DNA of 10,017 nt from Nanobdellati archaeon (GTDB taxonomy: Archaea; EX4484-52; JAADEF01): the NCBI GenBank assembly GCA_015521505.1, contig WAOB01000017.1:1-10017 (forward strand), given 5' to 3'. Both the position numbers and the translations under genes were made by a program. Shown here in pieces: positions 1-7,510 of the stretch (position 1 is the first letter of the stretch; each line of letters starts with the position of its first letter). Under the pieces are notes generated by a model. That model did not search any database. It was not told where the DNA came from and saw nothing but the letters and a program-made list of their open reading frames with translations.

Positions 1-3000
1 ATAGGGGCGTTATATGCTATTTTTAAATTATCTACTGTTGGAGTAATGGTTGTACATGAGATAGACTATTCATTCGCAAATAGTGAAACAGATATTAGTG
101 ATATAGATAACATTATGCTTGCTCCTCTCTTAGATAATAAAGCCTTCTATAATATAAAAAATCATGACTTTTTTGGATATTTTGGTAGAATTAAAAATTT
201 AAGTTTTATTTATCCTGATGTGGATCTAACATCTTTTAATTATAAGAGTTTTGAAGGAATGTTTTATTTAGACTCTTCCTTCTCGTATGAAATGGGGAAA
301 GAACTTCATAAATACAATTCATTTGGATATGCTTACATAGATAAAATCGATAACAGAAAAGCGCAAGAAAGAATAGGTCACATATTAAGATCCTTGCTGG
401 TAAATAAAGATAACATAGGAAATGCATTAAAAGACAGCACCAATATCCTCATATCCCAAAAAAGCCTTCTTGCATTTTCCAATCACGAAAGCGAGATATA
501 TAGTAAAGTGTTGTTAGGAGATCCTTCCGTTGTCCTTGAACCTCCTTTAAGAAAAACAGAATATGAAAACAAAAATTTGGAAGAAATAAGGCAACAAGCA
601 CAATATCGCGTACTGTCTTTGAATATAAAATCCAATGATTCGATAAACTCTCTCTTAAATAAAACACAATACATATCTATAATAAAAGAATGGAATTTTA
701 ATTATTCTCTTGTGGAATATATATTCAGCGACTATGTAGAGATCCCTACTCTAAAAATAGAGAACATTACTTTAGAAGCAAAATATACTAAAATAAATGA
801 TAGCGAGAGAATAAATGTCTCCGTAATATCAAGTAGTTGTTCTTACACATACAATAAAGAAAAAACGATAAAGAATACAACAAAAATATATGTTCATGCA
901 AATTCTTTATGTTTAATTAATACAACACTCCACTATCTATCTAAAGTAAAGATGAAAATTTTATATTCTCCAGAGATAGAGATTATTAATCATACTATAG
1001 AGGGTAAAAACATCTCTGCCATTGTTTACTCTAATGCAAATGTTACAACAAACATATACGGGATTTCAGATGGAAAAATAGTATATAACAAAAAGAAAAC
1101 ACTTTACAAAGGAATCAATAAAATATCAATAGAGTTAAATAATCTCGAAATCGGAAAACTAACCGTAGTAATAGGAAACAGTTACAGAGATATTACTATA
1201 CCTATCATACCTTCTTTAAAGATAACAGAAATATTTCCTAATCCTTATGATGAAGAATTGGAGTTTATAGAAGTTTATTATGAGGGCGAATTAAAGGGCA
1301 CATATAATTTCATATTAAATGAAACCTCATTACATAAGTTTTCGTTAAATCTTTCGAAAGGTTTCTATATCTTATCAAAAAACAAATCAAAATTTATGGA
1401 TGTATTTGACATAGAAGATGGTAAAAAGAACAGGATTATTGAAATTCCTTCCTTGCGGTTAAATAACAATGGAGAAACAATTTCTATTATATATAACAGT
1501 ATGGTTCTTGATAAAAGAACATATAAAGCAAAACCATGTATTAGGAATGAAGAGTGTTCATATAATGTGGCTAATTTCTCTACCATTTATACATTCCCTA
1601 ATCCGTTTAACTTTCCTACAATAAACTCTTCTTCATTAGCAACACCAGAGAAAAAGAACACTACAGAATATTTTGATATCGTCCTACCAAACAACAAAAT
1701 CTACAAAGGACACGACATTAAGATAAAAATAAAGAAAAATAGATGTTCATGGGAAAGAGTGGAAATAAAATATTCATTAAACAACACTACAGGAATAATT
1801 AACGAAATAATATATTGTTCTAAAACCATAAAAATACCTGGAATTAACTTAGAAGGAAGACATATAGTCGACATTATTGTAAGTAACGGGAACATTACAG
1901 AAAATACATCATTTAAAATCGAGATTTTAGGAGAAAAATCACTGATATGTGATTTATCTTTGAATTTAATACCTTATGGATCTAAAGTAGACATAGATAA
2001 AGAGATTTATTTTGACATTATTGTTAACGATAGAGTTTGTCAATCCATATCACATCCCCTAATACTATCTTACTGGTTAGAAGATAAAGAAAAAAACAAG
2101 ATAATAAAGGAAAAAGAGACTAGAATCTCCTTGACCTGTAATAAAAAGATCTCAAAGAAAATTCGTATTAATGAAAAGAATTATAAAAGAATAAAACACC
2201 AAGTATTGTATCTTAAAACATCTATAAAATATCCAGGATGTCTTGATATAGAGATGAAAAACAATCTCGCATCCAAAGAACTGTTCTTTATAGGTAAAAT
2301 GTATAAAGAAGATAAAGAAAAAGAGGTTAAAAAATCCTCACAAACAAAAACCTCCGATACATTTGTAGTGCCAACAAATAAAAACCTTGAAAAACCAACA
2401 GAAGAAAAGGACAGGCAAGTAAAAAACAGCAAACCCGTATCTATAAAAAGCATTATATTAGATAAAGAAGGAATAATATATGTTGAAATAGTAAGAAACG
2501 ACACACAACCAATATCCATCTATTCGTATATTGGAGATGGGAAGGGAAGGTTGTTCTCATATTATTGCGATAATGGGAAAATTATAAAAGGATGGAAAGC
2601 AAACATAAAACACACTAAAAATAAAGAAATAACATTAAAAATGTGTTTAAAAGACAACATACCTGATCAAGGAATTATAAAAATAAAATTCTCTTATGAC
2701 AATGACACATTTGAAGAGATTGCCAAACCAATGGACCTTTCTATTTTTTATAATAAAAATCGAAAGACAAACAACACTAAAATAACCAACAAAGAATATA
2801 CTTATAGGTGCATTTATGATGAAGACAAAACATTTATAGAGATTTTTCCTTCAAGACCACTAAAAATAACATATCCTTATAAAGAAGGAAATAAAACAAT
2901 CTATGTAGAAGAAAAATCCATAATAAACTCACATATAATATATATAAACAACAATGAAACGGTTTGGTGTACAGAGATTAAAAAAGAGAAGAGCATTATA

Positions 3001-3048
3001 AATAAAATATTGTCTGTCATCAAATCCCTATTTTCATTTTTATTTTAG
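1..3048 (+). CDS. Large secreted/surface protein: degenerate C25 (gingipain)-like domain end plus lamin-tail-like domain, 5' partial
   Basis: The frame is open from base 1 and no ribosome-binding site precedes the first ATG (base 46), so the gene begins outside the window. Residues below count from that Met (1000 residues to the stop). Residues 105-165 resemble the end of C25/gingipain caspase-fold peptidases: an IGNAL-type helix (124-128) followed by the terminal LLGDPSVVL motif (156-164). No cysteine occurs before residue 265, so the nucleophile is absent from the visible part. Residues about 391-530 look like a lamin-tail domain, starting LKITEIFPNP and continuing with EFIEVYY. Beta-rich segments follow, then a Lys/Glu/Thr linker (about 751-800), another beta-rich region with scattered Cys, and a hydrophobic C-terminal helix (983-1000). 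Many NxS/T sequons suggest a glycosylated exterior protein. It is convergent with the ureohydrolase. Domain calls are by motif only; C25 is moderate, lamin tail somewhat better. The role is unknown; surface adhesion or an inactive or upstream-completed protease are possible. Confidence 0.75.
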   Translation: MGALYAIFKLSTVGVMVVHEIDYSFANSETDISDIDNIMLAPLLDNKAFYNIKNHDFFGYFGRIKNLSFIYPDVDLTSFNYKSFEGMFYLDSSFSYEMGKELHKYNSFGYAYIDKIDNRKAQERIGHILRSLLVNKDNIGNALKDSTNILISQKSLLAFSNHESEIYSKVLLGDPSVVLEPPLRKTEYENKNLEEIRQQAQYRVLSLNIKSNDSINSLLNKTQYISIIKEWNFNYSLVEYIFSDYVEIPTLKIENITLEAKYTKINDSERINVSVISSSCSYTYNKEKTIKNTTKIYVHANSLCLINTTLHYLSKVKMKILYSPEIEIINHTIEGKNISAIVYSNANVTTNIYGISDGKIVYNKKKTLYKGINKISIELNNLEIGKLTVVIGNSYRDITIPIIPSLKITEIFPNPYDEELEFIEVYYEGELKGTYNFILNETSLHKFSLNLSKGFYILSKNKSKFMDVFDIEDGKKNRIIEIPSLRLNNNGETISIIYNSMVLDKRTYKAKPCIRNEECSYNVANFSTIYTFPNPFNFPTINSSSLATPEKKNTTEYFDIVLPNNKIYKGHDIKIKIKKNRCSWERVEIKYSLNNTTGIINEIIYCSKTIKIPGINLEGRHIVDIIVSNGNITENTSFKIEILGEKSLICDLSLNLIPYGSKVDIDKEIYFDIIVNDRVCQSISHPLILSYWLEDKEKNKIIKEKETRISLTCNKKISKKIRINEKNYKRIKHQVLYLKTSIKYPGCLDIEMKNNLASKELFFIGKMYKEDKEKEVKKSSQTKTSDTFVVPTNKNLEKPTEEKDRQVKNSKPVSIKSIILDKEGIIYVEIVRNDTQPISIYSYIGDGKGRLFSYYCDNGKIIKGWKANIKHTKNKEITLKMCLKDNIPDQGIIKIKFSYDNDTFEEIAKPMDLSIFYNKNRKTNNTKITNKEYTYRCIYDEDKTFIEIFPSRPLKITYPYKEGNKTIYVEEKSIINSHIIYINNNETVWCTEIKKEKSIINKILSVIKSLFSFLF

Positions 3049-3825
3049 TTTCTTACTTATCTCTATCAAAATATCTGCCGCCAAAGATGTTGTGACACCT
3101 GACACATCAAGCAAAGGATTAAGTTCAACTATATCAAATCCAACAACATTTTTTTTATCCACAATATCAAGTATCATATCAATTTCATTGATAAAATCCT
3201 TGTATGTAAATCCATTACTCTCTTTGTCAGCACAACCCATAGCAAGAGAAACATCAAAATAATCTAAGTCAATCGTAATATATGTTGGTGCTCTTTTAAG
3301 ATAGGATATATCTTTAACACATTTTGATGCGTACTTTTCTTCTTCTTCATCATATCTCCTCACACCCAGATAAAACAATTCAACACCTAATTCTTTTATC
3401 CTTCTCATTATCGTAGAATGGTTAAATAATTCTCCCTCATAATCGTCTTTCAAGTCATAATGAGCATCAAAAACGATAACTTGCAACTCATCATGCTTGC
3501 TTTTAAAGTATTTTACTGGTGCATAGGTGATCGTATGTTCCCCTCCCAACACAACCAGTTTATTGAAATCTATCTTCTCCAACACACTCTCTGCTCTTTT
3601 CAAAGTTTTTTTAGCATTACCTGGAACGACAACAACATTACCTGCATCATCCCACAATCTTTCAGTATCTTTAGATTTAATGGTTTCTCGTATCTTGTTT
3701 GGAGCAAGGCGCTGCCCTGGTAGTGAGGTTTCAGTCGAATCAAAAGGCACACCAATTATCAAAAAATCTTTCTCGAAAAAATCTTCATACAAGACACAAG
3801 ACCTATCAAGAAAAACATGATTCAT
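3040..3825 (-). CDS. speB: Agmatinase/arginase-family ureohydrolase
   Basis: This 261-residue protein belongs to the Mn-dependent ureohydrolases, which cleave a guanidino group to release urea; the usual archaeal member turns agmatine into putrescine for polyamine synthesis. All expected metal ligands are visible: H97 in GGEHT, D120, H122 and D124 in DAHYD, and D186 and D188 in IDLDYFD. The N-terminal GVPFD (26-29 region) with PGQRLAPNKIRE and the late VVGFDIVELNP block also match the family. The NHSTIMRR segment (135-142) resembles archaeal SpeB proteins rather than the bacterial HGTPFR form. Oddities: the usual DP after the second metal motif is DV, and the following APGTGTPEPGG-type loop reads AMGCADKESNG, so substrate is uncertain. 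Its length is below the usual 290-310. The start has a weak GAGGG site at 3830-3834. It is cytosolic and stands alone, convergent with gene 1 and divergent from the membrane protein. Confidence 0.88.
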   Translation of the reverse strand: MNHVFLDRSCVLYEDFFEKDFLIIGVPFDSTETSLPGQRLAPNKIRETIKSKDTERLWDDAGNVVVVPGNAKKTLKRAESVLEKIDFNKLVVLGGEHTITYAPVKYFKSKHDELQVIVFDAHYDLKDDYEGELFNHSTIMRRIKELGVELFYLGVRRYDEEEEKYASKCVKDISYLKRAPTYITIDLDYFDVSLAMGCADKESNGFTYKDFINEIDMILDIVDKKNVVGFDIVELNPLLDVSGVTTSLAADILIEISKKLK

Positions 3826-3858
3826 AAAACCCTCATTATAAAAAGAGTTTTAAAAACT

Positions 3859-3866
3859 TTTATAAA
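3859..3866. promoter_or_regulatory. Palindromic TATA box shared by divergent genes
   Basis: TTTATAAA reads the same on both strands and lies in the 64-base gap between the ureohydrolase (start 3825, minus) and the membrane protein (start 3890, plus). On the plus strand TATAAA begins 29 bases before the ATG, which predicts a leaderless or nearly leaderless transcript. On the minus strand it lies 34-41 bases upstream of the ATG, predicting a leader of roughly 10-15 bases that would include the GAGGG site. Function as a bidirectional promoter is inference from position. Confidence 0.6.
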
Positions 3867-3889
3867 CCAGATAAAACATAACTAATATT

Positions 3890-4264
3890 ATGAGTGAAAT
3901 AACATTTCCAAAAATTTTAGGGTGGAGTTTAATTGGCGCTATATCCTCTTTATTTGTAAGTATGCTTCTTTACCCATATCTAAAAACAGAATTCAATACA
4001 GTATATTTCATTTCGTTTATCTCTTTTATGGTCTCATATTTGCTCATATTAGCAAGAACGTATAATTATAGAATTTTTTATTTTTCTTTATTCTTCCTTC
4101 TCATATTAGGACTGATTAATCTAATAATAACCAAATATTCTTTCACATTTCCAGATCCAAAAACATACGCTGCTGCATACATTATCTTCGGTACGTTGTT
4201 AGGTATCGGCATTTCTATAGCGTTCCTTTATCTTTTTTATGAAGAAGATCGGCAAGAAACCTAA
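3890..4264 (+). CDS. Small four-helix integral membrane protein, function unknown
   Basis: I do not recognise a family. The 124-residue protein has four hydrophobic segments at about residues 11-29, 38-55, 63-83 and 94-116, joined by short polar loops (YLKTEFNT, RTYNYR, KYSFTFPDPKTY) and followed by an acidic tail, EEDRQET. It has no classical cleavable signal peptide and no cysteines. Small glycine and serine patches in helices 1 and 4 could favour helix packing. The ATG follows a good TATA box by 29 bases and lacks a ribosome-binding site, consistent with a leaderless mRNA. The stop lies 3 bases from the convergent sugar epimerase stop. Compact length, hydrophobicity pattern and a well-placed promoter support a real gene. 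A transporter subunit, envelope helper or small scaffold are all possible; nothing discriminates. Confidence 0.75.
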   Translation: MSEITFPKILGWSLIGAISSLFVSMLLYPYLKTEFNTVYFISFISFMVSYLLILARTYNYRIFYFSLFFLLILGLINLIITKYSFTFPDPKTYAAAYIIFGTLLGIGISIAFLYLFYEEDRQET

Positions 4265-4267
4265 ATG

Positions 4268-5218
4268 TCAAGAATTCCACACTTCTCTGTTATTATGGAA
4301 CCACTCGTATGTCTTCTCTATTCCTTCCTCAAGAGTCGTTTTCGGTTCCCAATCTAAGAGAGATCTTGCCTTTGTAATATCTGCATGAGTCTCATATATG
4401 TCTGCTTTCATCCAATCCCTGTATCGAATCATTGCCTTCTTACCAGATACTTTCTCAATCAAAGAAATCACATAGTTTAGATCGTGTTTTTTATCGTTAC
4501 CAAGATTGATTATCTCAAAACCTTTCAAATCAAATGCTTTTATTGTGCCTCTTACTATATCATCTACGTAAGTAAAACTTCTCCTTTGAGTGCCATCACC
4601 ATAAATTTCTATTGGTTTACCAAGTAAAATGTTCTTCATAAATTTAAAGATACTCATATCTGGTCTACCTGCAGGACCATAAACAGTAAAATATCTTAAA
4701 ATTATCACATTAACACCATATAAATAATAATATACATACCCTATATTCTCAGATGCTTTCTTGCTTGAAGCATAAGGACTGAGCATAGTATCGCATTTCA
4801 TATCTTCTTTAAATGGTGGTTTGTTATTACCATAAACGCTAGAGGTGGAAGAGTGTACTATCTTTATGTCATCCTCCTTGGCCTTTTCAAGGAGATTGAT
4901 AAAACCATTGACATTAACATCAAAATATTCTTTTGGATTATTAATGCTTGCTCTTACTCCTGCCTTTGCAGCCAGATTAAATATTCCTTCTATCTTATAC
5001 TTTGAAAAGACATCATCAATGAGTTTATTATCTCGTATATCTCCGTTAATAAAATAAAAATCCTCGTAAGATGTGAGAGATTCCAACCTGTGTTTTTTAA
5101 TTTTCTCAGAATAATAAGGATCAAAATTGTCAATACCTATGACCTCCTCTCCTGCATCCAAAAGAGCCTTAGTAACATGCGATCCTATAAATCCAGCACA
5201 GCCCGTAACTAAAAACAT
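4268..5218 (-). CDS. NAD-dependent sugar-nucleotide epimerase, UDP-glucuronate 4-epimerase-like
   Basis: This 316-residue extended short-chain dehydrogenase/reductase has the Rossmann motif TGCAGFIGSH (5-14), an acidic D30 after the second strand, the catalytic HSSTSSVYG stretch (122-130) and the YxxxK pair Y149/K153. Several segments point to the UDP-glucuronate 4-epimerase (CapI/GAE) branch: NFDPYYSEKIKKHRL near 31-45, NLAAKAGVR (81-89) and RYFTVYGPAGRPDM (175-188). UDP-glucose 4-epimerase or a related nucleotide-sugar epimerase/dehydratase remains possible. It probably interconverts UDP-uronic acids for glycan or N-glycan synthesis in the cytosol. The ATG has a strong AGGTGAG site 3 bases upstream, and that site contains the TGA stop of the NOG1-like gene, so the two genes are almost certainly co-transcribed and possibly translationally coupled. 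Length is normal for the family. Confidence 0.9.
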   Translation of the reverse strand: MFLVTGCAGFIGSHVTKALLDAGEEVIGIDNFDPYYSEKIKKHRLESLTSYEDFYFINGDIRDNKLIDDVFSKYKIEGIFNLAAKAGVRASINNPKEYFDVNVNGFINLLEKAKEDDIKIVHSSTSSVYGNNKPPFKEDMKCDTMLSPYASSKKASENIGYVYYYLYGVNVIILRYFTVYGPAGRPDMSIFKFMKNILLGKPIEIYGDGTQRRSFTYVDDIVRGTIKAFDLKGFEIINLGNDKKHDLNYVISLIEKVSGKKAMIRYRDWMKADIYETHADITKARSLLDWEPKTTLEEGIEKTYEWFHNNREVWNS

Positions 5219-5221
5219 CCA

Positions 5222-5228
5222 CTCACCT
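5222..5228 (-). promoter_or_regulatory. Ribosome-binding site overlapping upstream stop codon
   Basis: AGGTGAG on the minus strand, 3 bases before the epimerase ATG, complements the usual archaeal 16S rRNA tail. The TGA stop of the upstream NOG1-like gene (5223-5225) sits inside it. A ribosome terminating on the first gene would be placed directly on the site for the second. Confidence 0.75.
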
Positions 5229-6218
5229 TTGCCTGTATGTTTTCAATGAAGAAGATAAAATTTTAAATGCTTTTGATTCTAAATAATTCTTAAGTTCCTC
5301 TATTCCCTTTCCGGTGTGTGAAGATACATAAAACACAGCATCTTTCTCTTCAATAGAAAGTTCTGGATATTTCTCTAAAAGATCGATTTTATTAACCACC
5401 ACGATAGATTCCTCAGGAACAAAATGCTTCTTGATATTCCTATAAAGTTCTCTTTGATTGTCTAGATCATAACCAGAAGAGAGAGAAGGATCAAAAACAA
5501 AAAGAATGTGTTTTGATAAATGTTTTAAAGCCAAAAAACCTTTTTTCTCTATATTATTCAAGTTTTCAAAATTTTTTTCCATAATACCGGGAGTATCTAT
5601 TAGAAGGAAAGAAGAGCCATTACCTACCAACAAGTCTTTTGTAGTGAAAGGATAGGGTTGTGAAGAAACGTCTGCATTCGTCAATGCCTTTATTAAAGAA
5701 CTTTTACCTACATTAGGGTATCCTGCAACGACAAAAACTACTTTACTAAAATCAATTTCTGGAAATTTCCTCATCACATCTAAAGATTCTCTCAAATAGC
5801 GCAAACACACATCAAGATCTTCAATCAATGATGAAACCCTCCCATAAAATGATTTCAGATCTCTTACTAAAAGATCTTTTTTTTGGTGACCTTTTATTTT
5901 ATTTATGAAAACCCGAGATATTTCAGAAATCTTTTTTTTAGTCCAAAAGACATGATACAAACATCTTTTATATTCTCCTTTCTCCAAATAAGTATCAAAT
6001 AAATCTTGATAAAAAAGAGGTAGTTCATCTATTTTGGGCAAATTGTTAACTATTTCTTCCAATTCATGAGAAAGAACATTCTCCACAGTAGAAATTTTAT
6101 TTATGGCTTTTTCTTTTTGATCTTCAAAAGATCTTGATCTTGAAGTAATCTCTTTCGCTCTTCTAAATGCTTTGTCCAGAAGTTCCTCGGATGTTTTAAT
6201 ATTAAATGTAATTTTCAT
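5223..6218 (-). CDS. nog1: NOG1-like GTPase (archaeal type, Obg-related)
   Basis: NOG1 proteins are GTPases of 60S ribosome assembly in eukaryotes, and archaeal short forms presumably act in large-subunit maturation. The 331 residues have a helical N-terminal region (1-155, including LPLFYQDLFDTYL near 67-78, typical of NOG1) and then a complete G domain: GYPNVGKSS (G1, 166-174), the PYPFTTKDLLVG switch segment (188-199), DTPG (G3, 208-211), NKID (G4, 276-279) and SSHTGKG (G5, 299-305). It lacks the long eukaryotic C-terminal extension, as expected for archaea. The ATG lacks a ribosome-binding site, but TTTTAAAA lies about 26 bases upstream, so the transcript is probably leaderless. It heads a two-gene unit with the sugar epimerase; no functional link between the two is obvious. 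The function is inferred from the family. Confidence 0.9.
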   Translation of the reverse strand: MKITFNIKTSEELLDKAFRRAKEITSRSRSFEDQKEKAINKISTVENVLSHELEEIVNNLPKIDELPLFYQDLFDTYLEKGEYKRCLYHVFWTKKKISEISRVFINKIKGHQKKDLLVRDLKSFYGRVSSLIEDLDVCLRYLRESLDVMRKFPEIDFSKVVFVVAGYPNVGKSSLIKALTNADVSSQPYPFTTKDLLVGNGSSFLLIDTPGIMEKNFENLNNIEKKGFLALKHLSKHILFVFDPSLSSGYDLDNQRELYRNIKKHFVPEESIVVVNKIDLLEKYPELSIEEKDAVFYVSSHTGKGIEELKNYLESKAFKILSSSLKTYRQR

Positions 6219-6240
6219 AAAAAAGAAAAAAGAACTAAAT

Positions 6241-6248
6241 TTTAAAAT
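6241..6248 (-). promoter_or_regulatory. TATA-like box for the NOG1-like gene
   Basis: On the minus strand ATTTTAAAATTT is centred about 26 bases upstream of the ATG at 6218. It is the only TATA-like sequence in the 60-base gap, and it lies between two T-rich repeat copies. The spacing predicts transcription starting at or next to the ATG. Confidence 0.55.
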
Positions 6249-6264
6249 AAAAAGAAAAAAGAAC
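6249..6264 (-). terminator. T-rich terminator after surface protein A
   Basis: Beginning 14 bases after the TAA of surface protein A, the minus strand reads GTTCTTTTTTCTTTTT and continues into ATTTT. Runs of T without a stem are the standard archaeal termination signal. The tract ends the three-gene surface-protein unit just before the NOG1 promoter. No convincing hairpin precedes it. Confidence 0.6.
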
Positions 6265-6278
6265 CAGCTTAGACGAAT

Positions 6279-7256
6279 TTAAACTGCGCTTGCTACTACA
6301 GTCAATGTACCTGTAGGTAATGTTCCATCGGGCACTCCATAAGGAATATGCAATTCAACATCCGCAATCAAACTTCCTCCAGGATAAATAGGAGTGCCCC
6401 CGTTTAGGGTCAATCCATCAGTACCAAATGCGGTACATGAAGCCGCTCCTGGCGCATCTGCATTCCATCTATAAACTCTCATATAGGAACAATCCCAATA
6501 AACTGCAACACAATAGGTGTTATTACCGACCTTTATTCCATCAACAATACCCCAATTTGGATCTCCTGTTGAAACAATATTGTTCCATGCAACATCTCCA
6601 TTAACTAAATCTATCGTTCCTGTCCATGTTGTGTTGTGTGGTGTTCTTCCTATCACCAAATCCGCATCTGTTCCTATAGACCCATTACAATACGCTTGAG
6701 GATCTGTAGTTACGGTTGCATTTATATTCCAAAAATATTCATTATATGCATCCCTTATTTTTCCGAAACTAACCCAGTTTGGTGCTTTATTTAAATAGAT
6801 GTAGTCTACCGAACTGTTAAATTCGACCCTATCAACAAAACTCATATTTACGTTAGGGTTATCCGATGGTTTCAATTGAATCCAGTTTCCTGGATCATAG
6901 TTGTTTAAATTACCTGTACCAAAAGGATTCGTAGTTGGTTGGGTTACATTAGCCCAAATGTATGTAATATCTGTTGAACCCATATTCTCTATCTGGATTT
7001 GTGTCAAAGTTAAACCATTTGTAGGTTCTGTATATTGTTTAACAATAGTTCCTGGATCGTTAGCACCCCAATCCATTGCCTGTGGTGTTATGTCAACAAT
7101 CGTTTTATTATTTATCTGTACATTGATTTGTGCATCTCCTGTTGCATTAACAGTATATGCCTTAGCAACATCATCAACTTTGAAAACAAATCCTAAAACC
7201 AGTGCCAAAACAACTGCAAAACCAAACGCTATTTTGCTCATACCTTTTGCTTCCAT
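6279..7256 (-). CDS. Surface protein A: exported, Cys-containing, sequon-rich paralogue of surface protein B
   Basis: I do not recognise a named family. From the ATG at 7256 the protein has 325 residues; an in-frame GTG at 7265 is rejected because it lies inside the GGTGGTGA ribosome-binding site (7259-7266). Residues 9-25 form a hydrophobic segment after MEAKGMSK, and AKA at 31-33 fits signal peptidase I cleavage; retention as a signal anchor or prepilin-like processing after KG is also possible. The rest is predicted beta-rich, with nine NxS/T sequons and four cysteines (190, 249, 256, 274). The end, YPGGSLIADVELHIPYG then GTLTVVASAV, resembles the last strands of Ig-like surface domains. 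It aligns along its whole length with the protein at 7519-8517, including all four Cys and the RWNAD motif. It is the last gene of the unit, followed by a T-rich terminator. A structural role in the envelope, pilus or surface layer is inferred. Confidence 0.82.
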   Translation of the reverse strand: MEAKGMSKIAFGFAVVLALVLGFVFKVDDVAKAYTVNATGDAQINVQINNKTIVDITPQAMDWGANDPGTIVKQYTEPTNGLTLTQIQIENMGSTDITYIWANVTQPTTNPFGTGNLNNYDPGNWIQLKPSDNPNVNMSFVDRVEFNSSVDYIYLNKAPNWVSFGKIRDAYNEYFWNINATVTTDPQAYCNGSIGTDADLVIGRTPHNTTWTGTIDLVNGDVAWNNIVSTGDPNWGIVDGIKVGNNTYCVAVYWDCSYMRVYRWNADAPGAASCTAFGTDGLTLNGGTPIYPGGSLIADVELHIPYGVPDGTLPTGTLTVVASAV

Positions 7257-7258
7257 GT

Positions 7259-7266
7259 TCACCACC
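7259..7266 (-). promoter_or_regulatory. Ribosome-binding site deciding the start of surface protein A
   Basis: GGTGGTGA on the minus strand ends 2 bases before the ATG at 7256, with its GGTGG part at 8-12 bases. It overlaps the alternative GTG codons at 7265 and 7262, so the ATG is the better start. Confidence 0.7.
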
Positions 7267-7282
7267 TTTAAGCATCGTTAAC

Positions 7283-7294
7283 TAATCATGATTA
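7283..7294. promoter_or_regulatory. Perfect 12-base palindrome, candidate operator
   Basis: TAATCATGATTA is its own reverse complement. It overlaps the stop codon of the small regulator gene (7292-7294) and lies 27 bases upstream of the ATG of surface protein A; the 6-base palindrome GTTAAC (7277-7282) abuts it. Symmetric sites are typical for dimeric winged-helix proteins. Binding by the adjacent regulator is inference only. Confidence 0.35.
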
Positions 7295-7507
7295 CTTAAT
7301 CCACCATACCATTTTCTTACTCATCCCTATCCTTGCTGATTTTTCCTCTCCTCTTATCAAGCCCTTATCCTTTAACTTATAACAATATGTGTTCGCAGTA
7401 CTCCAACTAACGCCTATTTTCTTAGCGATTTGGTATGTCGTGAGGGGTTTGTTTTCCTTTCTTAAAACATCTAATATGAGTTGCTCAATACTCTTAGTCT
7501 CGCCCAT
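7292..7507 (-). CDS. Small winged helix-turn-helix transcription regulator
   Basis: The 71-residue protein is essentially one winged-helix DNA-binding domain. Helix 1 is SIEQLILDVLRKEN (6-19). The helix-turn-helix runs from TTYQIAKKIGVS (23-34) into the recognition helix WSTANTYCYKLKDKGLI (35-51), and the wing (RGEEKSARIGMSKKMVWWIK) closes the protein. No ligand-binding or dimerisation domain follows, so it would act as a minimal repressor or activator, or with a partner. AGGTGAG lies 3 bases before the ATG. The gene starts 11 bases after the stop of surface protein B and ends 35 bases before the ATG of surface protein A, so it sits inside their operon. Autoregulation or control of the surface genes is the simplest guess, and the nearby palindrome at 7283-7294 is a candidate site. 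The fold is clear; the target is inferred. Confidence 0.85.
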   Translation of the reverse strand: MGETKSIEQLILDVLRKENKPLTTYQIAKKIGVSWSTANTYCYKLKDKGLIRGEEKSARIGMSKKMVWWIK

Positions 7508-7510
7508 AAA

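Larger units (their letters stand above)
6220..6264. repeat. 16-base direct repeat in the NOG1 upstream region
   Basis: AAAAAGAAAAAAGAAC occurs exactly at 6220-6235 and again at 6249-6264 (29-base period). The two copies bracket the TATA-like box. The low-complexity A/G content makes chance or slippage possible. Confidence 0.7.

Noticed and set aside
2181..2519. 112-codon minus-strand frame inside gene 1
   Set aside because: It is the reverse image of a lysine/glutamate-rich coding region, which yields Phe/Leu/Ser-rich nonsense protein; no start signals.
7170..7256. Type IV prepilin (class III) signal in surface protein A
   Set aside because: KG followed by MSKIAF and a hydrophobic run is suggestive, but the usual Glu after the cleavage site is missing, the paralogue lacks the pattern, and both have AxA signal peptidase I sites. 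Kept only as an alternative.
7257..7265. GTG start at 7265 for surface protein A
   Set aside because: It lies inside the ribosome-binding site GGTGGTGA; the ATG at 7256 is correctly spaced from it.
6901..7281. 126-codon plus-strand frame opposite surface protein A
   Set aside because: It is antisense to a gene with a signal peptide and a full-length paralogue, has no ribosome-binding site, and its hydrophobic stretch mirrors the opposite strand.
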